A stretch of DNA of 64,000 nt. Source: Prolixibacter sp. SD074. GTDB lineage: Bacteria; Bacteroidota; Bacteroidia; Bacteroidales; Prolixibacteraceae. The stretch spans positions 2,409,001 through 2,473,000 of the forward strand of contig NZ_BLAW01000001.1 of NCBI RefSeq assembly GCF_009617895.1, written 5' to 3'. The position numbers and the translations under genes are program-made. Position 1 is the first letter of the stretch, and the number at the start of each line of letters is the position of its first letter. Under the pieces are notes generated by a model that made no database searches, was not told the DNA's origin, and saw only the letters and a list, made by a program, of their open reading frames with translations. Positions 25,457-34,194 of the stretch are shown one piece after another.

Positions 25457-26190
25457 TTATTTATCGTTTGTGAAAGTAACCTCGGTGAAAACCGGAAAAT
25501 GGTCGGATGGAAACCGTTGAAGGTAGCATCAGGACCAAACGGGTTGGTTTCGCTTAGTGCTTTGGATTAGTTAAAGTTCTTGTCTATTTCCTGAATGACA
25601 CCACTTCCCGGAAGTGAATTTAAATCGCCCATGAAAATAACCGGCAGGTTAGCGCTGTTGATTTCGTCCATCTTTTTCAACAATAATGCTACGCCATATT
25701 TACGAGCCAGCTCGCCTTTGTTATCCAAATGGGTATTGAAACCCCAGAACGATCCGTGTGTCAGCTTGTCGTAGAAAAGGCCATACGTGCAAATCCGCAG
25801 GTATGCTGCATCCCAGCCTTTCGATACTTTGCCGGGTGTATCCGACAACCAGAAAGTATGATGAACCAAGACTTTAAATCGGTTAGCGTTGTAAAAAACC
25901 GCTGTATGTTCTCCTTTATTGCCACCTTCACGTCCCTGCCCAATCGACTGGTAACCTTTCAGTTCCTCATTCAAATATTCAATCTGACCGGGCAATCCTT
26001 CCTGCGTGCCGAAAATATCGGGTGCATAGAAATTGAGCTGGTCGACCATAAAATTCTTCCGGTTTTCCCACGAATTCGGCCCGTCAGAAGCCAGGGCCAA
26101 CCGAAGATTATAGGTCATCAATTTAAGGTTCTGGGCCTGTGTTGCCTGAATAAAACAGAAAGCCAGAATCAGAAAAAACAGCTTCTTCAT
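25457..26190 (-). pseudogene. EEP-family pseudogene: nonsense codon plus internal deletion
   Basis: The first 207 codons encode a normal start of an exported EEP protein: signal peptide to TQAQ, then MTYNLRLALASDGPNSWENR, DIFGTQEGL, NTHLDNKGE and FMGDLNSLPGSG. The frame stops at DKNFN-TAA (25567). Immediately beyond, still in frame, comes SKALSETNPFGPDATFNGF, matching the paralogue's SPPYGPVGTFEGF. Then about 40 codons are missing and the true end appears in another frame: RFPSDHFPVFTEVTFTNDK and a stop at 25457. The RIDYIFV region is lost and the SDH motif is out of frame, so the enzyme is very likely dead. Confidence 0.9.
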
Positions 26191-26242
26191 GCTTATATCT
26201 TATTGTTTATTAATCGATTCAAAATACTCCTTCTTCTGGATA

Positions 26243-27010
26243 TCATTTCTGATACACTTTTACCCAATCAACAACCATGTCAGTTGGGAAACACTGGTTG
26301 TCAACTTTGGGACCTCCCATGTTGCCACCGATAGCAATATTAAAAATCAGAAAGAAAGGTTTGTCGAACGGCCAGTTCTTTATGTTTTTATCTTTCGGCT
26401 GGTAGTGATAGACTTTTTTACCATCCACATAAAAGGTTATAAAATCTTTTGTCCATTCCATACTGTAAATATGAAATTGGGTGTAAGGATCTTGTATTTC
26501 CACGATTCCCGTGTAAGGTGTTGCTCCATAACCCGAAGGATTATGGATAGATGAATGGATATAGCCGGGCTTTTTACCAACATGCTCCATGATATCCAGC
26601 TCTCCGCAAGCCGGCCAACCTACTACTTTAATGTCCGCTCCCAGCATCCATAATGCAGGCCACGTGCCCACACCCGCCGGCAATTTAGCTCTCATCTTCA
26701 CAATTCCATAAGTGAATGTGTGTTTGCCTTTTGTATTGATTCGTCCGGAAGTATATTCATTATTTTCATGCCGGGCTTCGATGAAAAGTTTTCCATCTTT
26801 CACCTCCACATTTTTACCGTCTGTATAACGCTGCAGTTCGTTGTTCACCGTTCCCGGTTTCATTACCCGGTTATTCCACGAAGTTGTGTCAAGCGAGTTT
26901 CCGTCGAAATTGTCTTGCCAACCCAATTTGTAACCTTCAGTAGATTGAGAAAATGCACTGAAAGAAACAAGACTAAAAATGACTGAAAAGAATATTATTT
27001 TATGTTTCAT
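26243..27010 (-). CDS. GH16 endo-beta-glucanase (PUL 2), exported
   Basis: 255 residues with a signal peptide (IFSLVSFSAFSQ). One GH16 domain: aromatic-rich start (LGWQDNFDG), TWPALWMLG, catalytic GELDIME (nucleophile E137, acid/base E142) and an end in VVDWVKVYQK. Laminarinase-like beta-bulge motif. The IHSSIHNPSGYG segment differs from the VYGTAHW-type segment of the PUL 1 enzymes and may change specificity. First enzyme gene after the SusD hairpin of PUL 2; a gap of 52 bases leads to the broken EEP gene. Confidence 0.9.
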   Translation of the reverse strand: MKHKIIFFSVIFSLVSFSAFSQSTEGYKLGWQDNFDGNSLDTTSWNNRVMKPGTVNNELQRYTDGKNVEVKDGKLFIEARHENNEYTSGRINTKGKHTFTYGIVKMRAKLPAGVGTWPALWMLGADIKVVGWPACGELDIMEHVGKKPGYIHSSIHNPSGYGATPYTGIVEIQDPYTQFHIYSMEWTKDFITFYVDGKKVYHYQPKDKNIKNWPFDKPFFLIFNIAIGGNMGGPKVDNQCFPTDMVVDWVKVYQK

Positions 27011-27074
27011 GGTGTTTGGTGTTTCTTTTTACTCGATTTACCGGAGTGTTATCCGAACAATATTATACATGCCT

Positions 27075-27106
27075 TTAAAAAAAGGGGAGGCTTAGCTCTC
27101 CCCTTT
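27075..27106 (-). terminator. Hairpin after susD of PUL 2 (intra-PUL terminator)
   Basis: Minus-strand stem AAAGGGGAG / CTCCCCTTT, perfect, followed by TTTT, 31 bases after the susD stop and before the GH16 gene. Confidence 0.85.
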
Positions 27107-27137
27107 GATTCACATTTTTACTAATCAAATTCACCCT

Positions 27138-28664
27138 TTACTTCAAATACCAGGGAACCTGGTTGATTCCGTCGTAACCATTATACTGCTCATCAATGGC
27201 TTTTTGATAATTGACCGGATTTTTAGTTTGTTCATCCGTTGGGTACATCCAGCGTTTAGGATATACGGTCGGGTCATCCGGATCCAGGCTTGTTGAAGGA
27301 TTCAGCGGGTAGACCGGGTAACCTGTACGCAGGAATTGCGGGTAGTTTCCTCCGTTGCCCTGGAAGAAATCAATCAACCAGCGTTGTGTCCAGATTTGAT
27401 GCAAGCGATCCTCTTTGGTTCCGCCGGTAGCATAAGCTGCCGCACCGGTAAAATAGTTATCGATATAGTTCTGATCGATAGCCATTCCGTGCACATACCC
27501 CTCTGTATGAGGAAGGTTCATGTAATACTCCAACTGGGCTTTGACCCCGTTTTCATAATACTGCTGTGCATCACCCGACACCCAGCCTTCTTCGATAGCC
27601 TCCGCAATGATGAAGCACTGCTCTGAATAAGTAAAGTAGAGCATCGGGTCGTTATCCATGAAAGCAACATAGCGTTTATTCACCAGGGAATAATCACCAT
27701 CGGCATTGTTCAGTGCCAGCTGGTCAGCTGACATGGAAGAAGGGGCTCCTACATAAGCATCCCAATCTGACGCGGTCAGGCCGACGTCAATTTGTGCCTG
27801 TGCCGGTTCGGCAAAATAGAACAAGCGGCGATCGTTCAAATTTTTCAGTGAATTAACCACCAGCTGGGTAACACCTGTGTATTTCCGGCGCTCCTCCCCA
27901 TTATACATCGGGTAGGTTGCATTTGGGTTGTCAGAGTAAACCAGTTTAAAGTCATCGTCATTACCGGTCATCAAGTTTCCGGCATTGACAATTGCGGCAA
28001 AACGCGCTTTTTGTGCGGAAGTCCCTTGCTTACTCATGGTTTGAATGACCTTTAGCTGCATGGCATTACAGAGCTTCCGCCATTTGGTCACATCACCACC
28101 GTACATAATATCACCATCGAAGTTGGATCCCCGGGCAAAGTCAGCCTCCGCGCTTTGGAGATCTGTCAGGATTTCGGCAAATACATCCGCCTGTTTGTCA
28201 TATTTAGGCAGGGTGATCCCCCCAGTCGCCATTCCGGCTTCCGAGTAAGGAACATCTCCCATGTCCAGGGTCGCCCGGAATCCAAACCAGGCTTTCATGA
28301 AAAGCTGCAATCCTTTATATGAAGATTCAAATTTTGAACCTTGGGCATATTGTGCCATAAATTGCAGATCCGTCAGCCGGGAATACGCTCCGAAACTACC
28401 GTAAGGATAATAAGAGTAATAATATTGATACGGATTCGGGTTGGTCTCCAGCATGGCAATGTGTTTGTTAAACAGGTTGCCGGAGGTAAAATCCGATGGG
28501 TTGGGGTTCCAAAACCGGTATGTATCTTTCAAAACCTGCGTGGCAAGCATGGAAGATGTAACCTTATTTGTTTTATTTGGATCCGTATTGATCTCCTCAA
28601 AATTACTGCACGAAGCCATAACGAAAAAAGCTATCAATACCAAAATATATGTTATATTCTTCAT
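27138..28664 (-). CDS. SusD-like_2/RagB family outer-membrane lipoprotein (PUL 2)
   Basis: 508 residues. Lipoprotein signal with Cys19 (FFVMASC) followed by FEEINTDPNKT, the signature start of the SusD-like_2 branch, not the classical SusD branch used in PULs 1 and 3. The YSEAGMATGGITLPKYDKQ segment, EGWVSGDAQQYYENGVKAQ and EDRLHQIWTQRWLIDFFQGN are typical family blocks. Binds the glycan at the surface together with the STN-type SusC that precedes it by 12 bases. Confidence 0.92.
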   Translation of the reverse strand: MKNITYILVLIAFFVMASCSNFEEINTDPNKTNKVTSSMLATQVLKDTYRFWNPNPSDFTSGNLFNKHIAMLETNPNPYQYYYSYYPYGSFGAYSRLTDLQFMAQYAQGSKFESSYKGLQLFMKAWFGFRATLDMGDVPYSEAGMATGGITLPKYDKQADVFAEILTDLQSAEADFARGSNFDGDIMYGGDVTKWRKLCNAMQLKVIQTMSKQGTSAQKARFAAIVNAGNLMTGNDDDFKLVYSDNPNATYPMYNGEERRKYTGVTQLVVNSLKNLNDRRLFYFAEPAQAQIDVGLTASDWDAYVGAPSSMSADQLALNNADGDYSLVNKRYVAFMDNDPMLYFTYSEQCFIIAEAIEEGWVSGDAQQYYENGVKAQLEYYMNLPHTEGYVHGMAIDQNYIDNYFTGAAAYATGGTKEDRLHQIWTQRWLIDFFQGNGGNYPQFLRTGYPVYPLNPSTSLDPDDPTVYPKRWMYPTDEQTKNPVNYQKAIDEQYNGYDGINQVPWYLK

Positions 28665-28676
28665 AGCGCTACTTAA

Positions 28677-31600
28677 TTAAAATGTTAGTTTAATATTAGC
28701 TCCCAGATATCGTACTGATGGGTCAGCAAAATCTTCATTACCACCATCCGGATCAGAATATTTGAAATCCTTGGCCCAGAACAATACATTCTGTCCGACA
28801 AAGGCAATAGATGCACCCTTAATCACGCCGCGCCCCCAGTTATTCAGGATGCGATCCGGAACGGTATAGGTCAGGTTAACTTCTCTGAGCTTCAGGAATG
28901 TTCTGGAGTAAACATCATTAGGATTAGCACTTCCTCCCCATGCACTGGAGTTGTGGAAATCGATAACCGACTGTTTATAGGTCTCCGCCACATCGTTAGG
29001 TTTGTACTGACGGGTATCGGTAAGAATATTACCGTTGGTATCAAAGGTCACCGTACCGGAGGTAACCTGTACACCCTTACCAACGTAGTGGGGAGTACTC
29101 GGATCCTCGACATCCTGTTTACGTGCTTCGGTAACCGATGCCGGATGGACACCTGTTTGCCACATGTAACTTTCAGTACGGGTAGGCATTAAACCACCAA
29201 CCACACCATCAAACGACATGTAGAGGCTGAAGTTTTTATACCGCAGGGTTGAATTCAGGCCCCAGATCCAATCCGGATTGCTATACCCGTAAAGCGTATA
29301 ATAACTGCTCCTCATCACCCGCCCACTGGTATTGTAAATCAGCTGTCCGGCGTACTCGCCGTCAGGGACGCGCAGATATTTCTGGAGTGTAAAAGCGTCC
29401 GTACGGTTGCCAACTTCCACCCAGGGTTTTCCAAAGTTGGATGTATAGGTTGAATCGAGTTTGGTATACACTTGCTTGTAGGTCGACCAGTTCACACCGA
29501 TATCCCACTGCCAATCCGTTTTCTTCAGCGGAGTAGTTGTTACGGCCACTTCCCATCCGCGGTTCGAGCGTTGTTCATCCGTATTCAGATAGATACCGGT
29601 ATATCCGGTAGCAGATGACAATGGCCCCAGTTTCAGGATATCAAAAATATGCTTGGCATAATAGGTCACATCCACGGTAAAGCGCTTCTTAAAGGTCATC
29701 GCCTGAAAACCCACCTCAGTGGTGGTGTACGAGTTCGGACTGTAGGTATTCAGGTAAAGCGCTGATGGTGCGGTAGCTCCGTTCAGGGCATTCCAGGTAC
29801 CCGGGTTCACACTGAATACACTGTTAATGGCATACGGATCTGGCGGCGTTTTAGCCCGTGTCCACGAACCTCTCACCTTCATCATATCCAACCAGTTATG
29901 GGTCAATGGCATCAGCTCGGAAATCACAAAACTACCCGATACCGATGGATAGAAATAGGAACGGTTGGCTTTGGGCACATTCGGATTGGCCAGCATGGAA
30001 ACCCAGTCATTACGTCCGGTAAAATCCACGAAGAGCATCTTCTTCCACGAAAGTGCGACCCGGCCAAACAAGGAATTAACCTGCCGTCGGTTGGTACTTT
30101 CCCCTACAGCTGCCGGATTGACCGATGCATTCAGTGAGAAATACTCCGGGATTGAGATACCGCCGACGGTCTCAGCGTTAATGTTATCGCTGCGGTCGTA
30201 GAACATGGTTCCCCCAGCCAGATAATCCACATCAAAATCATCGAGGAAAGTCCGGCTACCAGTCAACAGGAAATCACTGTTAATACTGTATCCCTGCGTC
30301 CTACCAGTCAAATACGCCCCGGTCCGGCTACCATTCCAGGTATAAGGATTTCCGGGAATACCCGTGTTACCTGAAGAAGTGTATGAACCCTCTGATATCC
30401 TCAATTGTCCCCGATTGATAAAGAAATCGAGTCCCCCGCGGAGGGTAGCAGTCAACCAGGGAGCAATATCATAACTGGTGGTCAAATCGGCATTGAAAAT
30501 ATCACGCGATTGCTCGTTGGTACGTTGATACCGATCGAAATACGGATCGTTTTGATTCTTACCACTGTAGGTATTGGTGGCAAAATCGTATCCGAACTGG
30601 TTGTTCTGCAGCTGGCCGGGTATCAGCCAGTAGTTGTTTTTGTAATCGAGAATGTTGAAGTCAGCCGATGAATAGATCAACAATGTGTACATCGGGTCAT
30701 ACGAAGTATAACCGTTGGAACTCATGTTCGGGGTTTCCCGTTTGGTATACGACATGTTCGATGAGAACTTGAACTTATCCAGGGTGATATCGCCACCCAG
30801 GGTATAAGTGTACTTATTCAACCAGGAATTCGGATACTGCCCTTTATTCTGGATCCAGTTCAGTGAGCTCCTCAGGGCAATTTTGTCCGTCTTAAAAGCG
30901 ACACTGACGTTGTTGTTGGTTATGTAACCCGGCTCCAGGAAGTTTTTAAAGTTGTTTTTACCTACCGGGAGGTAAGGATAATCCCGGAACTCCTTAGCGA
31001 TCGGATCCCATTGGGTTCTGACCGTTCCATCCATGAAGGTACCCCAGGACTGATCGGAGTTGATATCATAGATATCGGCGGTACCACGACCATACACACT
31101 CTGCTTCTCGGGAATGGCCAGGAATCCGGCACTAAACATGGTGTTCGAACTCAGATCAACGGATACTCCCAATTGACTGGTACTACCGTTTTTGGTCGTA
31201 ATCAGGATGGCGCCATTTTCCCCGCGGAAACCGTAAAGAGCAGAAGCAGTTGCCCCTTTCAGAACACTCATTGACTGAATATCATCTGCAGCGATATCAT
31301 TCAGGGATTTATTGGCGTAAGCGACGCCATCAATCACAATCAACGGACTTTCACCTCGGACCGAGATGGTAGGTGCTACGTTAAAATCAGTTGAGTTTTG
31401 AACCAAAACTCCGGCTACTTTACCGGTCAACGATGTTCCTACATCAATGCCGGAAACTTTTTGTAAGCTCTGGCCCTGAACAGTTTGGACAGAATAACCC
31501 AGCGCTTTCTCTTCTCGCTTGATACCGAGTGCTGTTACAACGACTTCCCCCACACCAATTGTTTCCTCCTCCATCTGAACATCGATGGTATTTCTGCTTT

Positions 31601-32168
31601 CCACAGCAATTTCCTTTGATTTCATACCTACGAAGGAAAAAACAAGCGTGGCATTAGACGGAACACCGTCCATCTCATAGTTACCGTTCGTATCGGTTAT
31701 GGTACCCTTTGACGTTCCTTTAATAACGATTGTCACACCGGGTAGCGGCCCGCCGGATTTGTCCGTTACATGGCCTTTTACACCTATCTGCTGCTGAGTT
31801 TCTGCATCCGGAGTTAGCACGATGTGCCGATCTTTAATAATAAAATTGATGTTTTCCCCATCAAATAATTGGTGCAGAATTTGGTCTACACGTTCATTTT
31901 TTGCTGAGACACTTACCGTTCTGTCAACATCAATCAAGTCACTGTTATACAGAAAATAAAACTCACTTTGTGACTCAATCTGAGATAAGACTTGCTTTAC
32001 AGTAGTATTAGTCAGATTGAGTGACAAGCGGGTTGACTGTGCATAACTTTTAACGGCAAAAGTCTGCAATGTCGATATTAGAAGTATCACCGCTGTTAGT
32101 CTCATAATAACAAGAAGTTTTTTGCAGCTGTGATACCACAACGGCAAATAGTTAGCTTTTTTTTTCAT
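28677..32168 (-). CDS. SusC/RagA TonB-dependent transporter with N-terminal STN signalling domain (PUL 2)
   Basis: 1163 residues, about 140 longer than the other two SusC proteins because of an N-terminal secretin/TonB short domain (about 45-120: LSLNLTNTTVKQVLSQIESQ, ending IVLTP). Then comes the carboxypeptidase-like domain (about 128-205, GHVTDKSGGPLPGVTIVIKG), plug (ENGAILITTKNGS) and barrel to the final KLTF. The STN domain is the part that touches FecR-type anti-sigma factors, and the fecR and sigma genes lie directly upstream. So import of its ligand should switch on the PUL through trans-envelope signalling. Confidence 0.95.
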   Translation of the reverse strand: MKKKANYLPLWYHSCKKLLVIMRLTAVILLISTLQTFAVKSYAQSTRLSLNLTNTTVKQVLSQIESQSEFYFLYNSDLIDVDRTVSVSAKNERVDQILHQLFDGENINFIIKDRHIVLTPDAETQQQIGVKGHVTDKSGGPLPGVTIVIKGTSKGTITDTNGNYEMDGVPSNATLVFSFVGMKSKEIAVESRNTIDVQMEEETIGVGEVVVTALGIKREEKALGYSVQTVQGQSLQKVSGIDVGTSLTGKVAGVLVQNSTDFNVAPTISVRGESPLIVIDGVAYANKSLNDIAADDIQSMSVLKGATASALYGFRGENGAILITTKNGSTSQLGVSVDLSSNTMFSAGFLAIPEKQSVYGRGTADIYDINSDQSWGTFMDGTVRTQWDPIAKEFRDYPYLPVGKNNFKNFLEPGYITNNNVSVAFKTDKIALRSSLNWIQNKGQYPNSWLNKYTYTLGGDITLDKFKFSSNMSYTKRETPNMSSNGYTSYDPMYTLLIYSSADFNILDYKNNYWLIPGQLQNNQFGYDFATNTYSGKNQNDPYFDRYQRTNEQSRDIFNADLTTSYDIAPWLTATLRGGLDFFINRGQLRISEGSYTSSGNTGIPGNPYTWNGSRTGAYLTGRTQGYSINSDFLLTGSRTFLDDFDVDYLAGGTMFYDRSDNINAETVGGISIPEYFSLNASVNPAAVGESTNRRQVNSLFGRVALSWKKMLFVDFTGRNDWVSMLANPNVPKANRSYFYPSVSGSFVISELMPLTHNWLDMMKVRGSWTRAKTPPDPYAINSVFSVNPGTWNALNGATAPSALYLNTYSPNSYTTTEVGFQAMTFKKRFTVDVTYYAKHIFDILKLGPLSSATGYTGIYLNTDEQRSNRGWEVAVTTTPLKKTDWQWDIGVNWSTYKQVYTKLDSTYTSNFGKPWVEVGNRTDAFTLQKYLRVPDGEYAGQLIYNTSGRVMRSSYYTLYGYSNPDWIWGLNSTLRYKNFSLYMSFDGVVGGLMPTRTESYMWQTGVHPASVTEARKQDVEDPSTPHYVGKGVQVTSGTVTFDTNGNILTDTRQYKPNDVAETYKQSVIDFHNSSAWGGSANPNDVYSRTFLKLREVNLTYTVPDRILNNWGRGVIKGASIAFVGQNVLFWAKDFKYSDPDGGNEDFADPSVRYLGANIKLTF

Positions 32169-32175
32169 AGATTTG
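32168..32175 (+). promoter_or_regulatory. Plus-strand -7 box (TAGATTTG) for a possible antisense RNA
   Basis: Exact TAnnTTTG match reading away from susC, overlapping the last base of its start codon. No convincing -33 box, so this is tentative. Confidence 0.35.
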
Positions 32176-32181
32176 AATGCT

Positions 32182-32255
32182 TTTAATTATTACTTTAATA
32201 ATTAAACCCTTAATGGGTTTCGAAAGGGAGTGTTGGCGCACTTCCTTTCTTTTTT
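32182..32255 (+). ncRNA. Putative antisense RNA to the susC leader of PUL 2
   Basis: The 112-base gap between fecR and susC is largely filled by three consecutive hairpins. An 11-bp perfect inverted repeat lies at 32182-32206 (spacer CTT). AAACCC/GGGTTT lies at 32204-32220. An 11-pair stem lies at 32222-32249 and is followed by T6 on the plus strand. The last stem has a G-U pair on the plus strand but an A-C mismatch on the minus strand, and the T-run is on the plus side, so it reads as a plus-strand terminator. With the -7 box at 32168 this predicts a RNA of about 74 nt complementary to the susC 5' leader. Confidence 0.4.
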
Positions 32256-32280
32256 ACAACTTGTTTCTCATTGGCAAAAT

Positions 32281-33267
32281 CTATTTAGTTTTCTTTTTGA
32301 TATAAACGATTGATTTTGTGTATGATTTTTCTCCACGGTCATAGTGGGCATTCTGATAATCAATGTCGATAGGAGAAGACAGTTTTAGCAATTCAAGTAC
32401 CTGGTAAAGCGATTCGTTCTCGAACGTGGTGGAAAAATGGTAATTGAGAATCTCCGGGTCTTTGATAATAACCTTTATTCCATACCATAATTCCAGTTGT
32501 CTGGCCACCTCTTTCATAGGCGTTTCATCAAATACCAAACGACCGTTATGCCAGGCAATGTATTTGTTAATATCCCCTTTCGAAAGTTGAACTTCACCCG
32601 ACTGACGACCGACAACAGCTCGCTCCCCCGGATGCAGAATTACCGACTTCGACGAAGTATGATCTTGATTTTGTGTTGTCAGGCTGATTTTTCCCCTGGC
32701 CAATACTACTCCCACCTTGGTCATATCCGGATACGCATTTACATCAAATTCGGTTCCCAACACTTTCACCTGAACGTTATCAGCCTTGACAATAAAAGGG
32801 ACTTCCGGAGTTTTTTGCACACTGAAAAAAGCTTGTCCGACCAGTGAAACATTCCGTGTTTTTCTGGAAAAAGGTATAGGAAAGCGAATGGTACTCTCAG
32901 CGTTAAGCCACACTTTACTGCCGTCGGGGAGAACGATTTGAGAACGGGTCCCCGGCGGACTGGATATCTGTTGCATCGCAATGTGGTCACCGGAAATATC
33001 TCCATGCGGGAAGTAATATTGCCAAATGGCGAACAGTAGTATAGGAAGGAATAAAATCGCAGCCACATTGCTTAAACGCCGAAGATAAAATCTCCATTTA
33101 TCGTCTCCCGGTAAACGATTGCTGACCTTGAAAAAAGCACCGGGGACATCTACGTGATCAATCAAGTCGATTACATTCACCGCTTCGGATACCTGCTCCT
33201 GCGTATCCATGCACTCTCGTCTTTCAACAAAGGCAGCAATCTCTCTATTTTTATCTTCTTTTTGCAT
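32281..33267 (-). CDS. FecR family anti-sigma factor (PUL 2)
   Basis: 328 residues from the ATG at 33267 (MQKEDKNREIAAFVE); the frame is open to 33330. A cytoplasmic N-terminal part of about 70 residues would hold the sigma factor. One membrane span about 78-96 (NVAAILFLPILLFAIWQYYF) follows, then the periplasmic FecR domain (LPDGSKVWLNAESTIRFP; VKVLGTEFDVNAYPD) and a DUF4974-type C-terminal domain (WHNGRLVFDETPMKEVARQL). It should relay the state of the STN-type SusC to the ECF sigma factor encoded just upstream. Confidence 0.92.
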   Translation of the reverse strand: MQKEDKNREIAAFVERRECMDTQEQVSEAVNVIDLIDHVDVPGAFFKVSNRLPGDDKWRFYLRRLSNVAAILFLPILLFAIWQYYFPHGDISGDHIAMQQISSPPGTRSQIVLPDGSKVWLNAESTIRFPIPFSRKTRNVSLVGQAFFSVQKTPEVPFIVKADNVQVKVLGTEFDVNAYPDMTKVGVVLARGKISLTTQNQDHTSSKSVILHPGERAVVGRQSGEVQLSKGDINKYIAWHNGRLVFDETPMKEVARQLELWYGIKVIIKDPEILNYHFSTTFENESLYQVLELLKLSSPIDIDYQNAHYDRGEKSYTKSIVYIKKKTK

Positions 33268-33372
33268 ACTGTGGTGCACTTCCCTCTTCTCGTGTTGTTT
33301 TACATCAAATACAATCAACTTTGGGGTCACACGTAAACAAAAACAAAAAATTGTTTAAGAAAGTTAATGAGG

Positions 33373-33957
33373 TCACAATCTAAACCCAAGAAGTATGAGT
33401 AACGGCAGGTAATCCTTGAGCTTTACCCGTAGTATTTTTAATGCATGACTGATGTGTGTCTCAACGGTCCTTTTCGAGAGATTCAGTTTTTCGGCAATCT
33501 CGTCATTTTTCATTTGCTCCAGGCGGCTCATGACAAAGACTTCGCGGCACCGTTCAGGTAGTTCGTCAATAGCCTGACGAATAATCTCCTGAAGTTCCGA
33601 GGCAATGTAAAGGTTGGGTTGGTAAAGCAGGTTTTTCTCCGACATATCATATAGCTGCCCGATGTATTTACTCTTGACCTGTTGATGTTTCAGCGAATTC
33701 AGACAACTATTCCGAACCGATGTAAAAAAGTAGCTTTTCAGCGAGTCAACCAACTTCACACGCTGCCGCTTCTCCCAAAGCTTGATAAACATATTCTGCA
33801 CGATATCTTCGGCCTGCAACTCATCAACAGCAAATTGAGTGGCATATATCACCAGGCCCGGATAATAAAATTGGAACAACAGCTCAAAAGCGGTTCGGTC
33901 TCCGCTCCTCAACCGCTCGATAATATTCCTCTCCTGTATGCCCTTTATCAGCTGCAT
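33373..33957 (-). CDS. ECF-type RNA polymerase sigma factor (Bacteroidota sigma-70 family), PUL 2
   Basis: 194 residues. Region 2 about 10-85 (FELLFQFYYPGLVIYATQFA; DIVQNMFIKLWEKR) and region 4 about 120-180 (AIDELPERCREVFVMSRLEQ; NDEIAEKLNLSKRTVETHIS). No region 3 or extra domain. It should direct RNA polymerase to the susC promoter once released from FecR. On the minus strand a perfect TATTTTTG (33963-33970) lies only 6 bases before the start codon; if it is the -7 box the mRNA would be almost leaderless. Confidence 0.93.
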   Translation of the reverse strand: MQLIKGIQERNIIERLRSGDRTAFELLFQFYYPGLVIYATQFAVDELQAEDIVQNMFIKLWEKRQRVKLVDSLKSYFFTSVRNSCLNSLKHQQVKSKYIGQLYDMSEKNLLYQPNLYIASELQEIIRQAIDELPERCREVFVMSRLEQMKNDEIAEKLNLSKRTVETHISHALKILRVKLKDYLPLLILLGFRL

Positions 33958-34140
33958 ATAAGCAAAAATATCATTTTAGAAATTGAAAATCTTTAGCGCT
34001 GCAGAATAAAAAAATCGCAACTTTCATGCTACCCCAAAAATCGATTGAATTTTAGCAAAAGTAACTTATTACTCACTCTTTTTGTGATACAGTTAATTTT
34101 CAATGTTGTAAAACATAAAGTCTGACAAAATACATTTAAC

Positions 34141-34170
34141 CAAAAAGCCCGCCGGAAAAATCAGCGGGCT
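34141..34170 (-). terminator. Terminator of the M13 peptidase gene
   Basis: Minus-strand stem AGCCCGC / GCGGGCT followed by TTTTTGG, 25 bases after the stop. The gap 33971-34140 shows nothing else. Confidence 0.8.
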
Positions 34171-34194
34171 CATTTATTATTATCAGGAATTCGT

